Program-made: the position numbers and the translations under genes
In this document: positions 1 to 8,737 of the stretch, piece after piece
How the letters are laid out: each line of letters opens with the position of its first letter
Position numbering within the stretch: the stretch's first letter is position 1
The notes under the pieces: model-generated
Told to the model about the DNA's origin: nothing
What the model saw: only the letters and a program-made list of their open reading frames with translations
The model's database searches: none
Assembly: GCA_024231855.1 (NCBI GenBank)
Contig: JAAEQD010000141.1
Location: 1-44,777 of the forward strand
Origin: Candidatus Zixiibacteriota bacterium
GTDB lineage: Bacteria > Zixibacteria > MSB-5A5 > UBA10806 > 4484-95
DNA length: 44,777 bases
Direction of reading: 5' to 3'

Positions 1-946
1 AAAATTTCCCGATCTCATCCTGATAATCATTCAGATCAATTGATAAAGATTGAACAGCCATCGCACCGCTTAAAGTGTCGGCATAAATATCGCTGATGCT
101 CCCGGACAGTTTTAACAATTCATGGTCTGCCGATCTAAAAGCGAATCTATTAATTTCAGCCTGACTGTCGGATAACTCGATTCGCCAATCCGCGAAAAAT
201 TCATATTGATCCGCAAACGAAAATCCGTCATAAACAACATTTCTAATGCCGGCCGATATACTGCCTTCCGTTTTTACCGAGGCGATGCCGTCTAATTCGA
301 TTTTCAAATCGGCATCCACGACCGCGTTCAGTTCCACCATCCGGGTCTCATTTTGATATTCAATTCTAAACTCAGCCGGAGTTATCGCGATTCGAGGGGA
401 CAGGTTATCGTATCCACTTATTCTTATATTGTCGGCGGAAAGATTAATCTCCCCGAAAGCATTGATTCCCATTACGCTATCGGCGAGGCTCAAGTTATTG
501 AGATCGAGTTTCAGTATTTCCAGCGCCAGGGGTAAGCCCAAAGATTCGATATTTTCATCGACCGATCTTGCCTCTAGTTCCAGGGTGTCATTCATAGGTG
601 GATAAACAGCGGAGTTAAAATAAACCGAGTCGATCATAATAGATTTGAGCTGTAATTTACGACCAACAATAGCCCAGGGATTTATTTGAATGTCTATTCG
701 ATCAACTTCGAACCATAGCTCATTATCTACTCTTGCTTCAACAGATTGGCAGTTCAAACGCGATAAGCCATCAAGATGAAAACCAACTATCTCCAAATCG
801 CAGCCAAGTTTATCCGATGCCAATTCCGATATGATTTTCACCAGCCTGTGATCATCGAAATAAATAATCGCTGATACCGCCAATAGTAAGATCAGGGTAA
901 CTATTGCCAGCGCGATAGTACCGAAGATTTTCAAAAATCGTTTCAT
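1..946 (-). CDS. AsmA/TamB-like membrane-anchored envelope protein (N-terminal part, runs off the window)
   Basis: Reading the minus strand from an ATG at 946 gives 315 codons with no stop up to base 1, so the 3' part lies outside the window. The product starts MKRFLKIFGTIALAIVTLIL, one N-terminal membrane helix (about residues 5-28). A long beta-rich region follows with phrases such as DKLGCDLEIVGFHLDGLSRL and LQLKSIMIDSVYF. This layout (single signal anchor, then short alternating strands about 'levels' of lipid-facing repeats) is typical of AsmA/TamB/YhdP-type proteins. Members of that family bridge the periplasm and are linked to phospholipid transport or outer-membrane assembly. The family call is from style only, as no unique motif is present. 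LptD nearby fits an envelope role. It could also be a different large beta-helical exported protein. Confidence 0.6.
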   Translation of the reverse strand, partial: MKRFLKIFGTIALAIVTLILLLAVSAIIYFDDHRLVKIISELASDKLGCDLEIVGFHLDGLSRLNCQSVEARVDNELWFEVDRIDIQINPWAIVGRKLQLKSIMIDSVYFNSAVYPPMNDTLELEARSVDENIESLGLPLALEILKLDLNNLSLADSVMGINAFGEINLSADNIRISGYDNLSPRIAITPAEFRIEYQNETRMVELNAVVDADLKIELDGIASVKTEGSISAGIRNVVYDGFSFADQYEFFADWRIELSDSQAEINRFAFRSADHELLKLSGSISDIYADTLSGAMAVQSLSIDLNDYQDEIGKF

Positions 947-984
947 TCAGTAAATTGTATTTGTCTTAATAGATAAAATCAACA

Positions 985-1013
985 AAAAAAGCCCGGGGTA
1001 AACCGGGCTTTTA
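985..1013 (-). terminator. Rho-independent terminator after HU
   Basis: An 8-bp stem (AAGCCCGG paired with CCGGGCTT around a short GGTAAA loop) lies 30 bases downstream of the HU stop. On the minus strand it is followed by a run of seven T. The plus strand has only a short T run, so it mainly serves the minus-strand HU gene and separates it from the AsmA-like gene. Confidence 0.85.
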
Positions 1014-1043
1014 AGGTATTTGGGCTGTAACGCTTATTTAATT

Positions 1044-1316
1044 TTATTTTATGGCATCTTTTAAGGCTTTACCCGCCTTAAAACGAGGAACGGTACCAGC
1101 GGGAATTTGGATAGTCTCACCCGTTTGAGGATTACGTCCTTCGCGAGCCTTGCGTTCGGAAGTAGCGAATGTACCAAAGCCAACCAGGGTCACCTTATTG
1201 CGATCTTTTAAACTGGTCGTAATCGAATCGAATACAGATTTCAGAGCTTTAGTCGCTTGAGCTTTGTTAATTCCCGCTTCTTCCGCCATTCTTTCAATGA
1301 TCATTTCTTTATTCAT
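1044..1316 (-). CDS. hup: HU/IHF-family DNA-binding protein
   Basis: A 90-residue protein of the usual HU length. It has the dimerising helices at the N terminus (KEMIIERMAEEAGINKAQA), the VGFGTF turn, and the DNA-binding arm with the family signature GRNPQTGETIQIPAG followed by FKAGKALKDA. HU dimers bend DNA and compact the nucleoid. A GGGAG Shine-Dalgarno lies just upstream of the ATG. The gene is monocistronic: a consensus-like promoter sits 46-75 bases upstream and a strong terminator follows. The family is unambiguous. Whether this is the alpha-, beta- or IHF-type paralogue cannot be decided from one sequence. Confidence 0.96.
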   Translation of the reverse strand: MNKEMIIERMAEEAGINKAQATKALKSVFDSITTSLKDRNKVTLVGFGTFATSERKAREGRNPQTGETIQIPAGTVPRFKAGKALKDAIK

Positions 1317-1361
1317 AGCCTCTCCCTGTGTTTTCCAGGTTAATTTATCTTTGCGAATGAA

Positions 1362-1391
1362 ACTTTAGCACAGTCTACGACGGGGTGTCAA
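1362..1391 (-). promoter_or_regulatory. Sigma70-type promoter of the HU gene
   Basis: On the minus strand a perfect TTGACA (-35) is followed after 18 bases by TAAAGT, preceded by the extended -10 element TGTGC. This leaves a leader of roughly 40 bases before the HU ATG. It is one of the best sigma70-like matches in the window. Confidence 0.65.
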
Positions 1392-1427
1392 TAGTTTTTT
1401 TAATTCTTTTTGGCTAAATTAATAAAA

Positions 1428-4400
1428 TTATCTGCCGCGCACACCGCCCAATGATTGTTCGACTTTGATATCTGGTATCTGCTTGATATATATCCTGAAA
1501 TAATAGCCGGCCAGCGGGCCGCTTGGCTGCCAGATAAATTCACCGGCCCAGCAATGAAGATTCCGGCCCATCTTTAAAACGGGAAATTCGGTCTGTTTTT
1601 TCTCCAAATCATATTGAAAGTCCAAGTTCATCTGCCAACCCTTCGTCAGCGATAGATCGAAAGCGGCGCTTAGTTTGCTCGTTTTACTTTTTACATGCCC
1701 GCCGCTTCGCTGCTCTACATAGCGATGGGACAGACTTACATTAAGTGATGTTTCCTTATTCTCTCCAAAGGTTGGATCGCCTTTGCCAGGGATTGGGCTT
1801 TGAGTAAAATCATCCCCGAAATCAAATCCGCCTTCATTTTCCGTTTTTTTCTTTCCGCCCAATCGAAATTTACGGGAGAAAGATGTCGAAGCCGAAAAAC
1901 TAAGCAGCCGGGGATTTAATAACTGCCTCTCTTGCGTTATTTCATCGTAAAAACTGTGACGTGAAGACAAGCTGATATTTAATATTTTCAAAGCCCCGCT
2001 TCTTAAAGAACTGCTCAAATCACTCAGGCGATGGTCGTCCTTTTCGAAATCATAGCCGGTAGACGAGTTAAGGGAAAACAGATCGATTTTTTTCTCTTCG
2101 CCACCGGAAAACGCTTTCATTTGAAAAACGTTATTGAGACTGAAAGTCATGTTCTTTCTGCGGCTGCTGGATGATCCGACACCGGTGAACTGCTGGTACT
2201 CTTGATTTTTTTCCACTTTAGGAGCATAGCTGTAGCTCACGCTGGGAGTTATTACATGCCGTAGACCGGTTACTCTGAAAATATTGGGATAAACCGTTCC
2301 ATAGAGCGATGTATTCATCGAAATTCCAGCGGACCAGACTTCCCTCCGGAAATAATCATCAGTCACGATATCAACGCTATCGACCGTATGAGTTTTATCG
2401 ATTTTGTAAAATGTCTGTTCGATATTCGCGGTTGGACTAATTGTCAGAAATCCAAAAAATTTCTGCGGCGACCTGAGGCTGGCTTTTGATTTTAAGGTTT
2501 TATACTTCGTCCAATCGAGTATCTCGTTTTTCTTGTTTAATTGTTCATAATTATTGAAAGTACTGTTTATACCGAAATAAATCGAATGATACCAGCTATC
2601 GGTTTCCTCCTCTTCTTCCTCGATCCAGGGCAGAACTCGCTCATTTTTTTTCTTCTTGGATGGCGGGGAAAATAGCGGTAATGACTTGCGGCTAAACTGA
2701 ATTGTCGGTAATCTCCTGGTTTTAATATCGGTATCAAGGTTCCAATTTTGATCGACCGCTATCGATATCGATTCATTCTGCCAGTTCTTCCTGAAATTAG
2801 CTTGCGCGTTAACCGACCGGTTCAAACGCTCTTCCTGATCGTAGCTGTTATCCTGATTATAATCCTTACTCGATAAGAACCTGCCGCTGCCGCTTAAGCG
2901 CATTGATTCGGATAGAGTCTGGCTATGCGAGAACCTCACGCTCCAGCCGTCCCTCACCTGACGCTCGTAATTACTCCAACTCGTGTTACGGGAAAACGAT
3001 GTTGACACATTACCGTTGAGTTTATAGCGAAGGTTATAATTAACCCGGCCGTTCAAGACAGTGCTTTTATTTTCATAATAGTCGAAACTCGCCTGAGCGT
3101 CCCAATAGTCGGAGGCGGCCCAATAGTAACCGACGTTACGGATAAACCTCTCGCCCCGCTCGAAATTGCCGAGTTGAAACGGCAGAATACCGGAATGCCG
3201 GCCCTTACGGGTAGGGAAAACATAATAGGGAATCGCGAATATGGGCAATGGGCCGATCATCAAAATCACCGGCCGGGCGATCACTTTCTCCTTGCCCAAC
3301 ATCTTCATGTGATGGCAATAGAAGTGAAAATGAGTATGCTCCCGATCGCAGGTAGTATATTCGCCGCCGGTCACGAACAGAACATCGTCCTCAACCTGAC
3401 GTATCCGTTTGCCCCGGTAATACCCCTGATCCATTTCCGTTTTACCAAGTTCGACTTTGCCCTTGCGGCTCTTGATATTGTATACCATGCGCTGTCCGAA
3501 AAGCTCATCGGCGTCCTCTTTAAGAATAGGCGTTTGATCGAAGACCTCGCCGCTGTCGGTCTCAACCGGAACCCCCTCGGCTATCAGAATCTCCTCGTCG
3601 AGATCATACTGAATCCAGCCCGATTCCAGTGCCATGTTTTCATAACTCAGCACCCCCCGGTCGGTAAGATTAATCAGGCGGTCCTTGACCAGATAATCTA
3701 TCTCCTCGGCGTCATAGTATGTCGTATCGGTTAAGGCTTCCTCATCGGGCTGATATCTCTCCTCGGTGTAATGACCCTGGGCCCCGCCCAGAATCAGTAC
3801 CCGGAAAATATCCGTTTTATCGAAAAATAAGGTGATCGAATCGCCGCTGGCTACGTTCTTGCCCTTCGCCACCGTATCGCTTTCGGCGGGGGTGTAGAAG
3901 CTGGTGGCGTTTCGCCGCATAACCGCCTTGTCGATCTCATCCGAAACGAAAAACACCTCGAGCTGCTTGCCCTCCAAAACCGCCTCGGTATAATCATCCT
4001 TCAAGGTATCCGGCCGCGACCTGTAAGTCGCCCGGGCATGGCCCTCTATCAACATCCCGACAAGCGACCTGGCTTTCGTGCGAAGTTCTATCTCATCGCC
4101 TTCAAGCAGGTTTCCGCTCTGGTAAACTTTAGGATCGCCGCGAAGGATGATCTTTTCACCCGATTCCTCGAAATCCGCCGTTTGCGAGGTCGCCTCGATA
4201 TCGCGCCGGGTTATCTCAACATCGTTGATCGCCCGGCCTGTTTTCGTTTCGGTGTTGTACAGGATACTATCGCCGACAATTACAGTCTTTGATGAGTCAT
4301 CGGCGGTCATCAAGGTTAGAAGCGGCCCGCCGGTGGCGATAAATCTATCCTCATCTTTAATGTAATCGACTTTGCTGGCTTTCAGATTGACCTGTTCGAG

Positions 4401-4751
4401 CTTATCATCGATCTCGACTACGCCGATTGCCGTGGCCGATCCGGAATTACGATAATAGGTCAGATGTTGGGTGGTCATCGTTCGCGAACCATCGATTAGG
4501 CGCACCGAATCGAGGAAGACCACCACGCTGGTCTTCTTGTACCAGACCGCCCGCTGGGACCAGAGTTCTGTATCGCCGTGGCTGAGATGGACGTTGCCAC
4601 TTAAGGTGGTGATATTATTGACATCCTTGCCGGTGGACTGAAGCCTGTCGGCATGGATAAGATCCAACGGATCGTCACTCGCCGACTTATCGGCAAACGC
4701 GCTGACGGTCAGTATTACACAGACCAATAAAGCAATTGAAAGTCTCATCAT
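1428..4751 (-). CDS. lptD: LPS-assembly outer-membrane protein LptD (OstA)
   Basis: A protein of about 1107 residues with a signal peptide (MMRLSIALLVCVILTVSAFA). An N-terminal OstA/LptA-like beta-jellyroll region follows (repeats such as LSGNVHLSHGDTELWSQRAVW and ATGGPLLTL). A long C-terminal beta-barrel begins near YYVFPTRKGRHSGILPFQLG and is full of alternating-strand, aromatic-rich segments. In known organisms LptD, with LptE, inserts lipopolysaccharide into the outer leaflet. An ATG exists at 4850, but the stretch 4752-4850 overlaps the edge of a repeat element and encodes a basic, signal-less sequence. The start chosen is the ATG pair at 4751/4748, preceded by AAAGAGG and immediately followed by the signal peptide. 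The protein is longer than E. coli LptD (784 residues), as is common in FCB bacteria. No LptE or other Lpt gene is in the window. Confidence 0.9.
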   Translation of the reverse strand: MMRLSIALLVCVILTVSAFADKSASDDPLDLIHADRLQSTGKDVNNITTLSGNVHLSHGDTELWSQRAVWYKKTSVVVFLDSVRLIDGSRTMTTQHLTYYRNSGSATAIGVVEIDDKLEQVNLKASKVDYIKDEDRFIATGGPLLTLMTADDSSKTVIVGDSILYNTETKTGRAINDVEITRRDIEATSQTADFEESGEKIILRGDPKVYQSGNLLEGDEIELRTKARSLVGMLIEGHARATYRSRPDTLKDDYTEAVLEGKQLEVFFVSDEIDKAVMRRNATSFYTPAESDTVAKGKNVASGDSITLFFDKTDIFRVLILGGAQGHYTEERYQPDEEALTDTTYYDAEEIDYLVKDRLINLTDRGVLSYENMALESGWIQYDLDEEILIAEGVPVETDSGEVFDQTPILKEDADELFGQRMVYNIKSRKGKVELGKTEMDQGYYRGKRIRQVEDDVLFVTGGEYTTCDREHTHFHFYCHHMKMLGKEKVIARPVILMIGPLPIFAIPYYVFPTRKGRHSGILPFQLGNFERGERFIRNVGYYWAASDYWDAQASFDYYENKSTVLNGRVNYNLRYKLNGNVSTSFSRNTSWSNYERQVRDGWSVRFSHSQTLSESMRLSGSGRFLSSKDYNQDNSYDQEERLNRSVNAQANFRKNWQNESISIAVDQNWNLDTDIKTRRLPTIQFSRKSLPLFSPPSKKKKNERVLPWIEEEEEETDSWYHSIYFGINSTFNNYEQLNKKNEILDWTKYKTLKSKASLRSPQKFFGFLTISPTANIEQTFYKIDKTHTVDSVDIVTDDYFRREVWSAGISMNTSLYGTVYPNIFRVTGLRHVITPSVSYSYAPKVEKNQEYQQFTGVGSSSSRRKNMTFSLNNVFQMKAFSGGEEKKIDLFSLNSSTGYDFEKDDHRLSDLSSSLRSGALKILNISLSSRHSFYDEITQERQLLNPRLLSFSASTSFSRKFRLGGKKKTENEGGFDFGDDFTQSPIPGKGDPTFGENKETSLNVSLSHRYVEQRSGGHVKSKTSKLSAAFDLSLTKGWQMNLDFQYDLEKKQTEFPVLKMGRNLHCWAGEFIWQPSGPLAGYYFRIYIKQIPDIKVEQSLGGVRGR

Positions 4752-4849
4752 CCTCTTTAACGCCAGGGCACGCCTTTTGTGCCCGGAATGCATATAATCA
4801 ATATTATCGGATATTTCAAGGTTTATTGAAGATTTGCGGGAAAGTGCCA

Positions 4850-4932
4850 AAGTGGGCGGTAGATGTCCCCATCTGCCCCTTTGTGAGCAAGTATGTCATA
4901 AAATTAGCAGCAGACGAGGACGTCTGCCAGCC
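4850..4932. repeat. Interspersed hairpin repeat, copy A
   Basis: One of three related ~85-bp elements (others at 5740-5824 and 5932-6016). It begins AAGTGGGCGG.AGATGTCCCC and ends CAGACGAGGACGTCTGCCAGCC. The two ends are near inverted repeats, so single strands fold into a long hairpin with a ~45-base loop containing CCCTTTGTGAGCAAG. This copy sits immediately upstream of the lptD leader and within 50 bases of the stop of the 4981-5601 gene. Confidence 0.85.
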
Positions 4933-4980
4933 CCAAAATGATTTATTTTTATTGCTCATAATTCCTCCAATTAAGATGAT

Positions 4981-5601
4981 CTATTTAATTAAACCACTAA
5001 TATTGCTAATAATCGTGCCGGTTTGTGCGTCAATTCTCAACTCGCGTGAAGGACCATATAATCGACCATGAGAAGTACTTACAAACCAAATTAATTTATA
5101 CACATCATCGACTTTTTCAATAAAAAGTTCCGATTTAAGGACATAAGCAGGTGGGATATCAGGATCAGGATGTTTAACCGCGCCAAGTGCGATACTTTCG
5201 GCTTGATAATTGCTTATAGAATGTTTGGTGTCAATACTCCTTGCCTCCTTAACTAACCAACCACCTCTATAATAGCACTTCCCATAATGCCTATAGCGAA
5301 AAGTTAATACACCCGATTTAACTTTAACGCCATCTTCAAACTGATATAAGATAACATGAACGTTACCTTCGGAGTCGGTCGAAACATTCTTTATAGGAAA
5401 ATCAGCTCGTGGGTCTTCTGTATGATACAAATCTTTGTGGTCCTCAATATACTGATACGTTTTATTGATAAAATAATCGCTATCAAACGTTACAACTGGT
5501 ATCCCCGGATCTGTTTCATTATCCTTTTTTTGACCGTTATCGGCTAAACCCGAAACAGTTAAAATTAATGTGAAGATTGTTATTATCATTAGCTTATTCA
5601 T
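4981..5601 (-). CDS. Exported PepSY/FTP-like (peptidase propeptide-like) protein, no peptidase domain
   Basis: A product of 206 residues when started at the ATG at 5601, which has a clean CCGGAGGAAAG ribosome site. A longer frame to 5664 has none. It begins with a signal peptide (MNKLMIITIFTLILTVSGLA). The body has two halves. The first resembles the FTP fold of M4/M36 peptidase propeptides (residues ~40-135, ending VKSGVLTFRYRHYGKCYYRGG). The second is PepSY-like (residues ~140-206, YKLIWFVSTS...RIDAQTGTII). No peptidase domain follows. Orphan propeptide-like proteins may act as inhibitors or folding helpers of secreted proteases, but nothing here proves that. Two further proteins of this kind occur at 17063-17734 and 43971-44777. 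The gene lies between repeat copies A and B. Confidence 0.55.
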   Translation of the reverse strand: MNKLMIITIFTLILTVSGLADNGQKKDNETDPGIPVVTFDSDYFINKTYQYIEDHKDLYHTEDPRADFPIKNVSTDSEGNVHVILYQFEDGVKVKSGVLTFRYRHYGKCYYRGGWLVKEARSIDTKHSISNYQAESIALGAVKHPDPDIPPAYVLKSELFIEKVDDVYKLIWFVSTSHGRLYGPSRELRIDAQTGTIISNISGLIK

Positions 5602-5739
5602 CTTTCCTCCGGTCTGAAAACAATGCCGATAGCTATGAATATCGCTTTGCGCGTTAGAAAGCAAACGAAAATCGTATCTCTGTTATAATTACAGCTCAAA
5701 TGACATTTTATTCCATGAGAATTTTCAAATCAGGTGTTT

Positions 5740-5824
5740 AAGGTAGGCGGCAGATGTCCCCGTCTGCCCCTTCGTAAGCAAGTTCGCCTTTTAACTAGCA
5801 ACAGACGAGGACATCCGCCAGCTA
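5740..5824. repeat. Interspersed hairpin repeat, copy B
   Basis: The best-preserved copy of the element. The left arm GGCGGCAGATGTCCCCGTCTG is mirrored by the right arm CAGACGAGGACATCCGCC with a two-base bulge and one mismatch. The loop contains CCCCTTCGTAAGCAAG. No open reading frame is present, so it looks like a non-autonomous, MITE- or REP-like palindrome. Confidence 0.88.
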
Positions 5825-5863
5825 CATTGTTCAATCAGGCCGCAGCGAAGCTTGACCTGATTG

Positions 5864-5932
5864 CTACTTCACTAACAGCATCTTCTTTGATTCAGTATAA
5901 TCACCCGCCTGAATCCGGTAGAAGAATTTTAA
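5864..5932 (-). pseudogene. Stub of a T9SS-type cargo gene: only the C-terminal sorting tail remains
   Basis: On the minus strand 5932-5864 reads in frame as FFYRIQAGDYTESKKMLLVK then a stop. This matches the last ~20 residues of the intact sorting tails in this window (for example FYFYKLQADDY.ETRKMTLLK-type endings at 25281 and 23723). The coding match stops exactly where repeat copy C begins at 5932, and the rest of the gene is absent. This looks like a secreted-protein gene whose body was deleted or displaced in connection with the repeat. Confidence 0.7.
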
Positions 5933-6016
5933 AGTGGGCGGCAGATGTCCCCACCTGCCCCTTCGTCAGCAAGTTCAACATCTAGTTAGCAACCGACGAG
6001 AACGTATACCAGCCAC
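5932..6016. repeat. Interspersed hairpin repeat, copy C
   Basis: The third copy (AAGTGGGCGGCAGATGTCCC at the left end). Its right arm is the most degraded (ACCGACGAGAACGTATACCAGCC), so the hairpin is imperfect. It abuts the coding remnant at 5864-5932 on one side and the terminator of the subtilase gene on the other. Confidence 0.82.
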
Positions 6017-6029
6017 AATAACATAAAAA

Positions 6030-6050
6030 AGCCGGGCGTAAACCCGGCTT
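6030..6050 (-). terminator. Rho-independent terminator after the subtilase gene
   Basis: AAGCCGGG pairs with CCCGGCTT around CGTAAA and is followed on the minus strand by a run of T. It lies 24 bases past the stop of the 6074-8338 gene and has nearly the same sequence as the HU terminator. Confidence 0.82.
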
Positions 6051-6073
6051 AATGCTTCTATCAATTCAGAGAA

Positions 6074-8338
6074 CTACTCACAGTTCGGCCAGCCCGGGGG
6101 CGCGGATGGCGGCAGGTCATCGGGTGTCGGCCAGACCGGCGGGTAGGATGGGCAATACTCGATATCGGTCGTGCCTCTGAAATAGTTGACCAGCTTGGTA
6201 ACGTCGCTGCCAATAATCATACAATCGCCGTTGGCGTCAGCCGATCCCCAGAAACCACCGACCAGGCATGCCTGGCTGGATGGTAATGCTCTGAAATAGT
6301 TCACCAGGTAGGTCACGTCGCCGCCAATTGATGATGGCGGCCAGGTGCCGTTGGCCATATTCACATCACCTGGCAGGTACTCATAACCGTCCGGTTCGAA
6401 CTTGCCGATTAACGTGAAAGCCTGAGGCGCGTAAGCTACCAGCGAACCGGTAATCCGAACTGTCCAGACTCCCTCATCGGGGGACACCACCCTGACCTGT
6501 TCCATGTTGTTTCGGTCATCGACACCTACAGTTGCCGATGAACTCGGCGATGTATGATCGAGCACCCAGGGATAATGAATATCCATCGCCGGACCCTGAA
6601 GCTCCAGGTCGAGATCGTTAATCAATTCCTTGCCGGCCCCGACTACGCCCTCCTTGTCATCCCAGGCGATAGTGACGAAAAATATGTATTCACCACTTTC
6701 CACGGTCATTTCATAGGTTAATTCCTCGAGATGATTAATCTCATCTTCGATAATCCGGGCGCCAAGTCCGCCATCCTCGATAATCAAATCGATCGCGTTC
6801 TGGACATCGATTCGACCGTAGCCGTACATAAAATCCGGTCCGGGATTGCCCAGATCCAGCGATGTGTGATAGAAGATCGCGCGTATCGTTGACGGCAGAG
6901 GATCATGGCCGTTGTAGTTATTGAACTCCTCGTACATCAGAATCGCCGAACCCGAAACAGCAGGCGAGGCGAAAGATGTGCCGCAATAATCCGAGCTATA
7001 ACAGTTGGTCGTATAAGTCGAAACAACACCGTTGAAAGTCTTGCAGCCCGGCGCCGCGATATCGGGTTTTATTCGGCCGTCATCGGTCGGTCCACGGCTG
7101 GACTCGGACCACCAGCTGTTGTCATTGGCATGAGTGCAGGACACCGCCAGGACGTTCTTGGCGGTGGCGCTCGGACCACCTATCGTACCGTAAGGATAAT
7201 CCGGCAGCCAGGGTGAGCATGTCGAGCACTGCCCATCATTACCGGCCGAGGAAACGATTGTTATCTTATCGCTATATATACCCCGGACTATCATATCGTA
7301 AATCCGCGTAGTCGCGTCATAATCGCCGAAATTATTGCATGATCCCGGCTGGCAATTATCCCAGCCCCAGGCATTCTGCGAGATATCGGCGTTATACGTG
7401 TTAATCGCCGAATTATGTTCGGTTGTCGGATTAGACCAGTCGTACGAAACCAGATTCGCTTCGGTTGCGATACCCCGCCAGAGATTAGCGCTGCCCCCGC
7501 AAGATGAACTCCTGACACCACTGCCAACGGCGATACCGGCAACAAGCGCGGCGTGATAATGGGTACTGCCACCATCGGCGTTGATCAGTCTGCTTGAGTA
7601 ATCGGTATGCGGCCAGGCGGCGCCGGCATCCCACATGGCAACTGTGTAGCCGTTACCATGTAGATCGTAGGGGCTTTGCTGAACCTCGTTGGCATGGATC
7701 GTGCTTCTCACGTAATTCAGATGAGTAGTCTTACCCGGTGGTATATCCTCAATCCAATTAACCGCGTCCTCGGCGGCCAGATCATACAGTTTTGCTTGAT
7801 CGAGCGTCAATTCCCAGACATCGATCATAACTTTTACCGCCTCACCGTATTTGGCCACGATCGTCTCGATTTCCTCAACCGAAACATCGCTGAAAAATAT
7901 CACATAGACACTTGCCAGATCCTCATCGATGAATCCGCGTTCGGCAATCCCTCTATCGACAATGTGAGGAGATATTTTGTCGTTGGGTTCAAGCGTAACG
8001 ATAGCTCTGATTCCAAAAGTAGGCTCGATTCTCGGTGTCGTCAGATGAGCGTACCAGGCATAGTTGGGGAGATAAGCCAGAAGTTTGATACCGTTGCTTT
8101 CCAAAATCTCTCTTTCGGCTTCAGATGGGATATATTGAAGTTGAATCAACGCGTGTTGATCGGTGAAAATCTCCGCTTTGGCATTCAAATCACTGACTGA
8201 TTCTTGCCGGGGTTCAAACTCCCTGGAGTCGAGATAAATATGATATTTCTCATCTTCGGATGGCCTGGAAAAGGCTAGCGCGGTCATCATCAACACGAGA
8301 AGAATTGTATTGATGATATGGTTGGATGGTTTTCGCAT
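6074..8338 (-). CDS. Secreted subtilisin-like (S8) serine protease with dockerin-like C terminus
   Basis: A 754-residue protein with a signal peptide (MRKPSNHIINTILLVLMMTA). A prodomain-like region covers residues ~30-200, and an S8 catalytic domain covers ~210-520. The triad is visible: Asp237 (VAMWDAG), His262 (HYHAALVAG) and Ser455 (GTSFASP), with oxyanion Asn367 (SSAGNDG). The His motif is unusual, because the second His of the normal HGTHVAG is Leu. A beta-sandwich (~525-655, P-proprotein-like) follows. Last come two EF-hand/dockerin-like repeats (GGDVTYLVNYFR and ADANGDC...GSDVTKLVNYFRG) and a Pro/Trp-rich end. The repeats are expected to bind calcium. The ATG at 8338 is preferred over 8344 because the GGGGAG site is 8 bases away rather than 2. 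The same C-terminal module recurs in the frameshifted gene at 17759-18714, so the two products may join the same extracellular assembly. Confidence 0.88.
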   Translation of the reverse strand: MRKPSNHIINTILLVLMMTALAFSRPSEDEKYHIYLDSREFEPRQESVSDLNAKAEIFTDQHALIQLQYIPSEAEREILESNGIKLLAYLPNYAWYAHLTTPRIEPTFGIRAIVTLEPNDKISPHIVDRGIAERGFIDEDLASVYVIFFSDVSVEEIETIVAKYGEAVKVMIDVWELTLDQAKLYDLAAEDAVNWIEDIPPGKTTHLNYVRSTIHANEVQQSPYDLHGNGYTVAMWDAGAAWPHTDYSSRLINADGGSTHYHAALVAGIAVGSGVRSSSCGGSANLWRGIATEANLVSYDWSNPTTEHNSAINTYNADISQNAWGWDNCQPGSCNNFGDYDATTRIYDMIVRGIYSDKITIVSSAGNDGQCSTCSPWLPDYPYGTIGGPSATAKNVLAVSCTHANDNSWWSESSRGPTDDGRIKPDIAAPGCKTFNGVVSTYTTNCYSSDYCGTSFASPAVSGSAILMYEEFNNYNGHDPLPSTIRAIFYHTSLDLGNPGPDFMYGYGRIDVQNAIDLIIEDGGLGARIIEDEINHLEELTYEMTVESGEYIFFVTIAWDDKEGVVGAGKELINDLDLELQGPAMDIHYPWVLDHTSPSSSATVGVDDRNNMEQVRVVSPDEGVWTVRITGSLVAYAPQAFTLIGKFEPDGYEYLPGDVNMANGTWPPSSIGGDVTYLVNYFRALPSSQACLVGGFWGSADANGDCMIIGSDVTKLVNYFRGTTDIEYCPSYPPVWPTPDDLPPSAPPGWPNCE

Positions 8339-8737
8339 TGTCATTTCTCCCCTGAAATGGCTGGTAATCTCTACAAATATTTTAAATCTTAAACTCTATA
8401 AAAGAATAATTCCAATTTTTATAACAAGTATCAACTTCAAAAATGTTCCTCTGTTTCAATTTTGCATTCATTCAAGCTGAAAAAACCCTCATCAAAGAAA
8501 CACCGATGTTTTCGCTTATCATTCTTAACCAAGCCAATGTAAGAAGTAGAACAATCGCCGATTCACAGAGCGAATCATATCATCAGCTTCACTAATAAAT
8601 TAAGCAAATAAATGACGATATGTCAAGGTTAATTAGCTGACTTAAAAAACGAGGTTTAGAAAATTATCAATATATTGAAATATTAAACTTTGAGATACAT
8701 GAAAATAGAAATAAACTGGATGTTTGACTATTATTGG
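8339..8737. other. Intergenic region between subtilase and topA, nothing recognised
   Basis: About 400 bases, A+T-rich, with stops in all frames I followed. It should contain the promoter of the minus-strand subtilase gene and the end of the topA transcript. I could not point to a convincing terminator, repeat or small gene. Confidence 0.5.

Noticed and set aside
3174..3734. A 186-codon open frame on the plus strand inside lptD
   Set aside because: It lies opposite a well-supported gene, has no ribosome site or domain, and its composition is that of the complementary strand.
4752..4850. N-terminal extension of LptD to the ATG at 4850
   Set aside because: It overlaps the edge of repeat copy A and a likely leader hairpin (GGGCAC/GTGCCC), encodes no signal peptide, and the ATG pair at 4751/4748 is followed directly by one.
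7540..7570. Subtilase with a missing catalytic His
   Set aside because: In HGTHVAG the catalytic residue is the first His, which is retained (His262). Only the second, non-catalytic His is changed.
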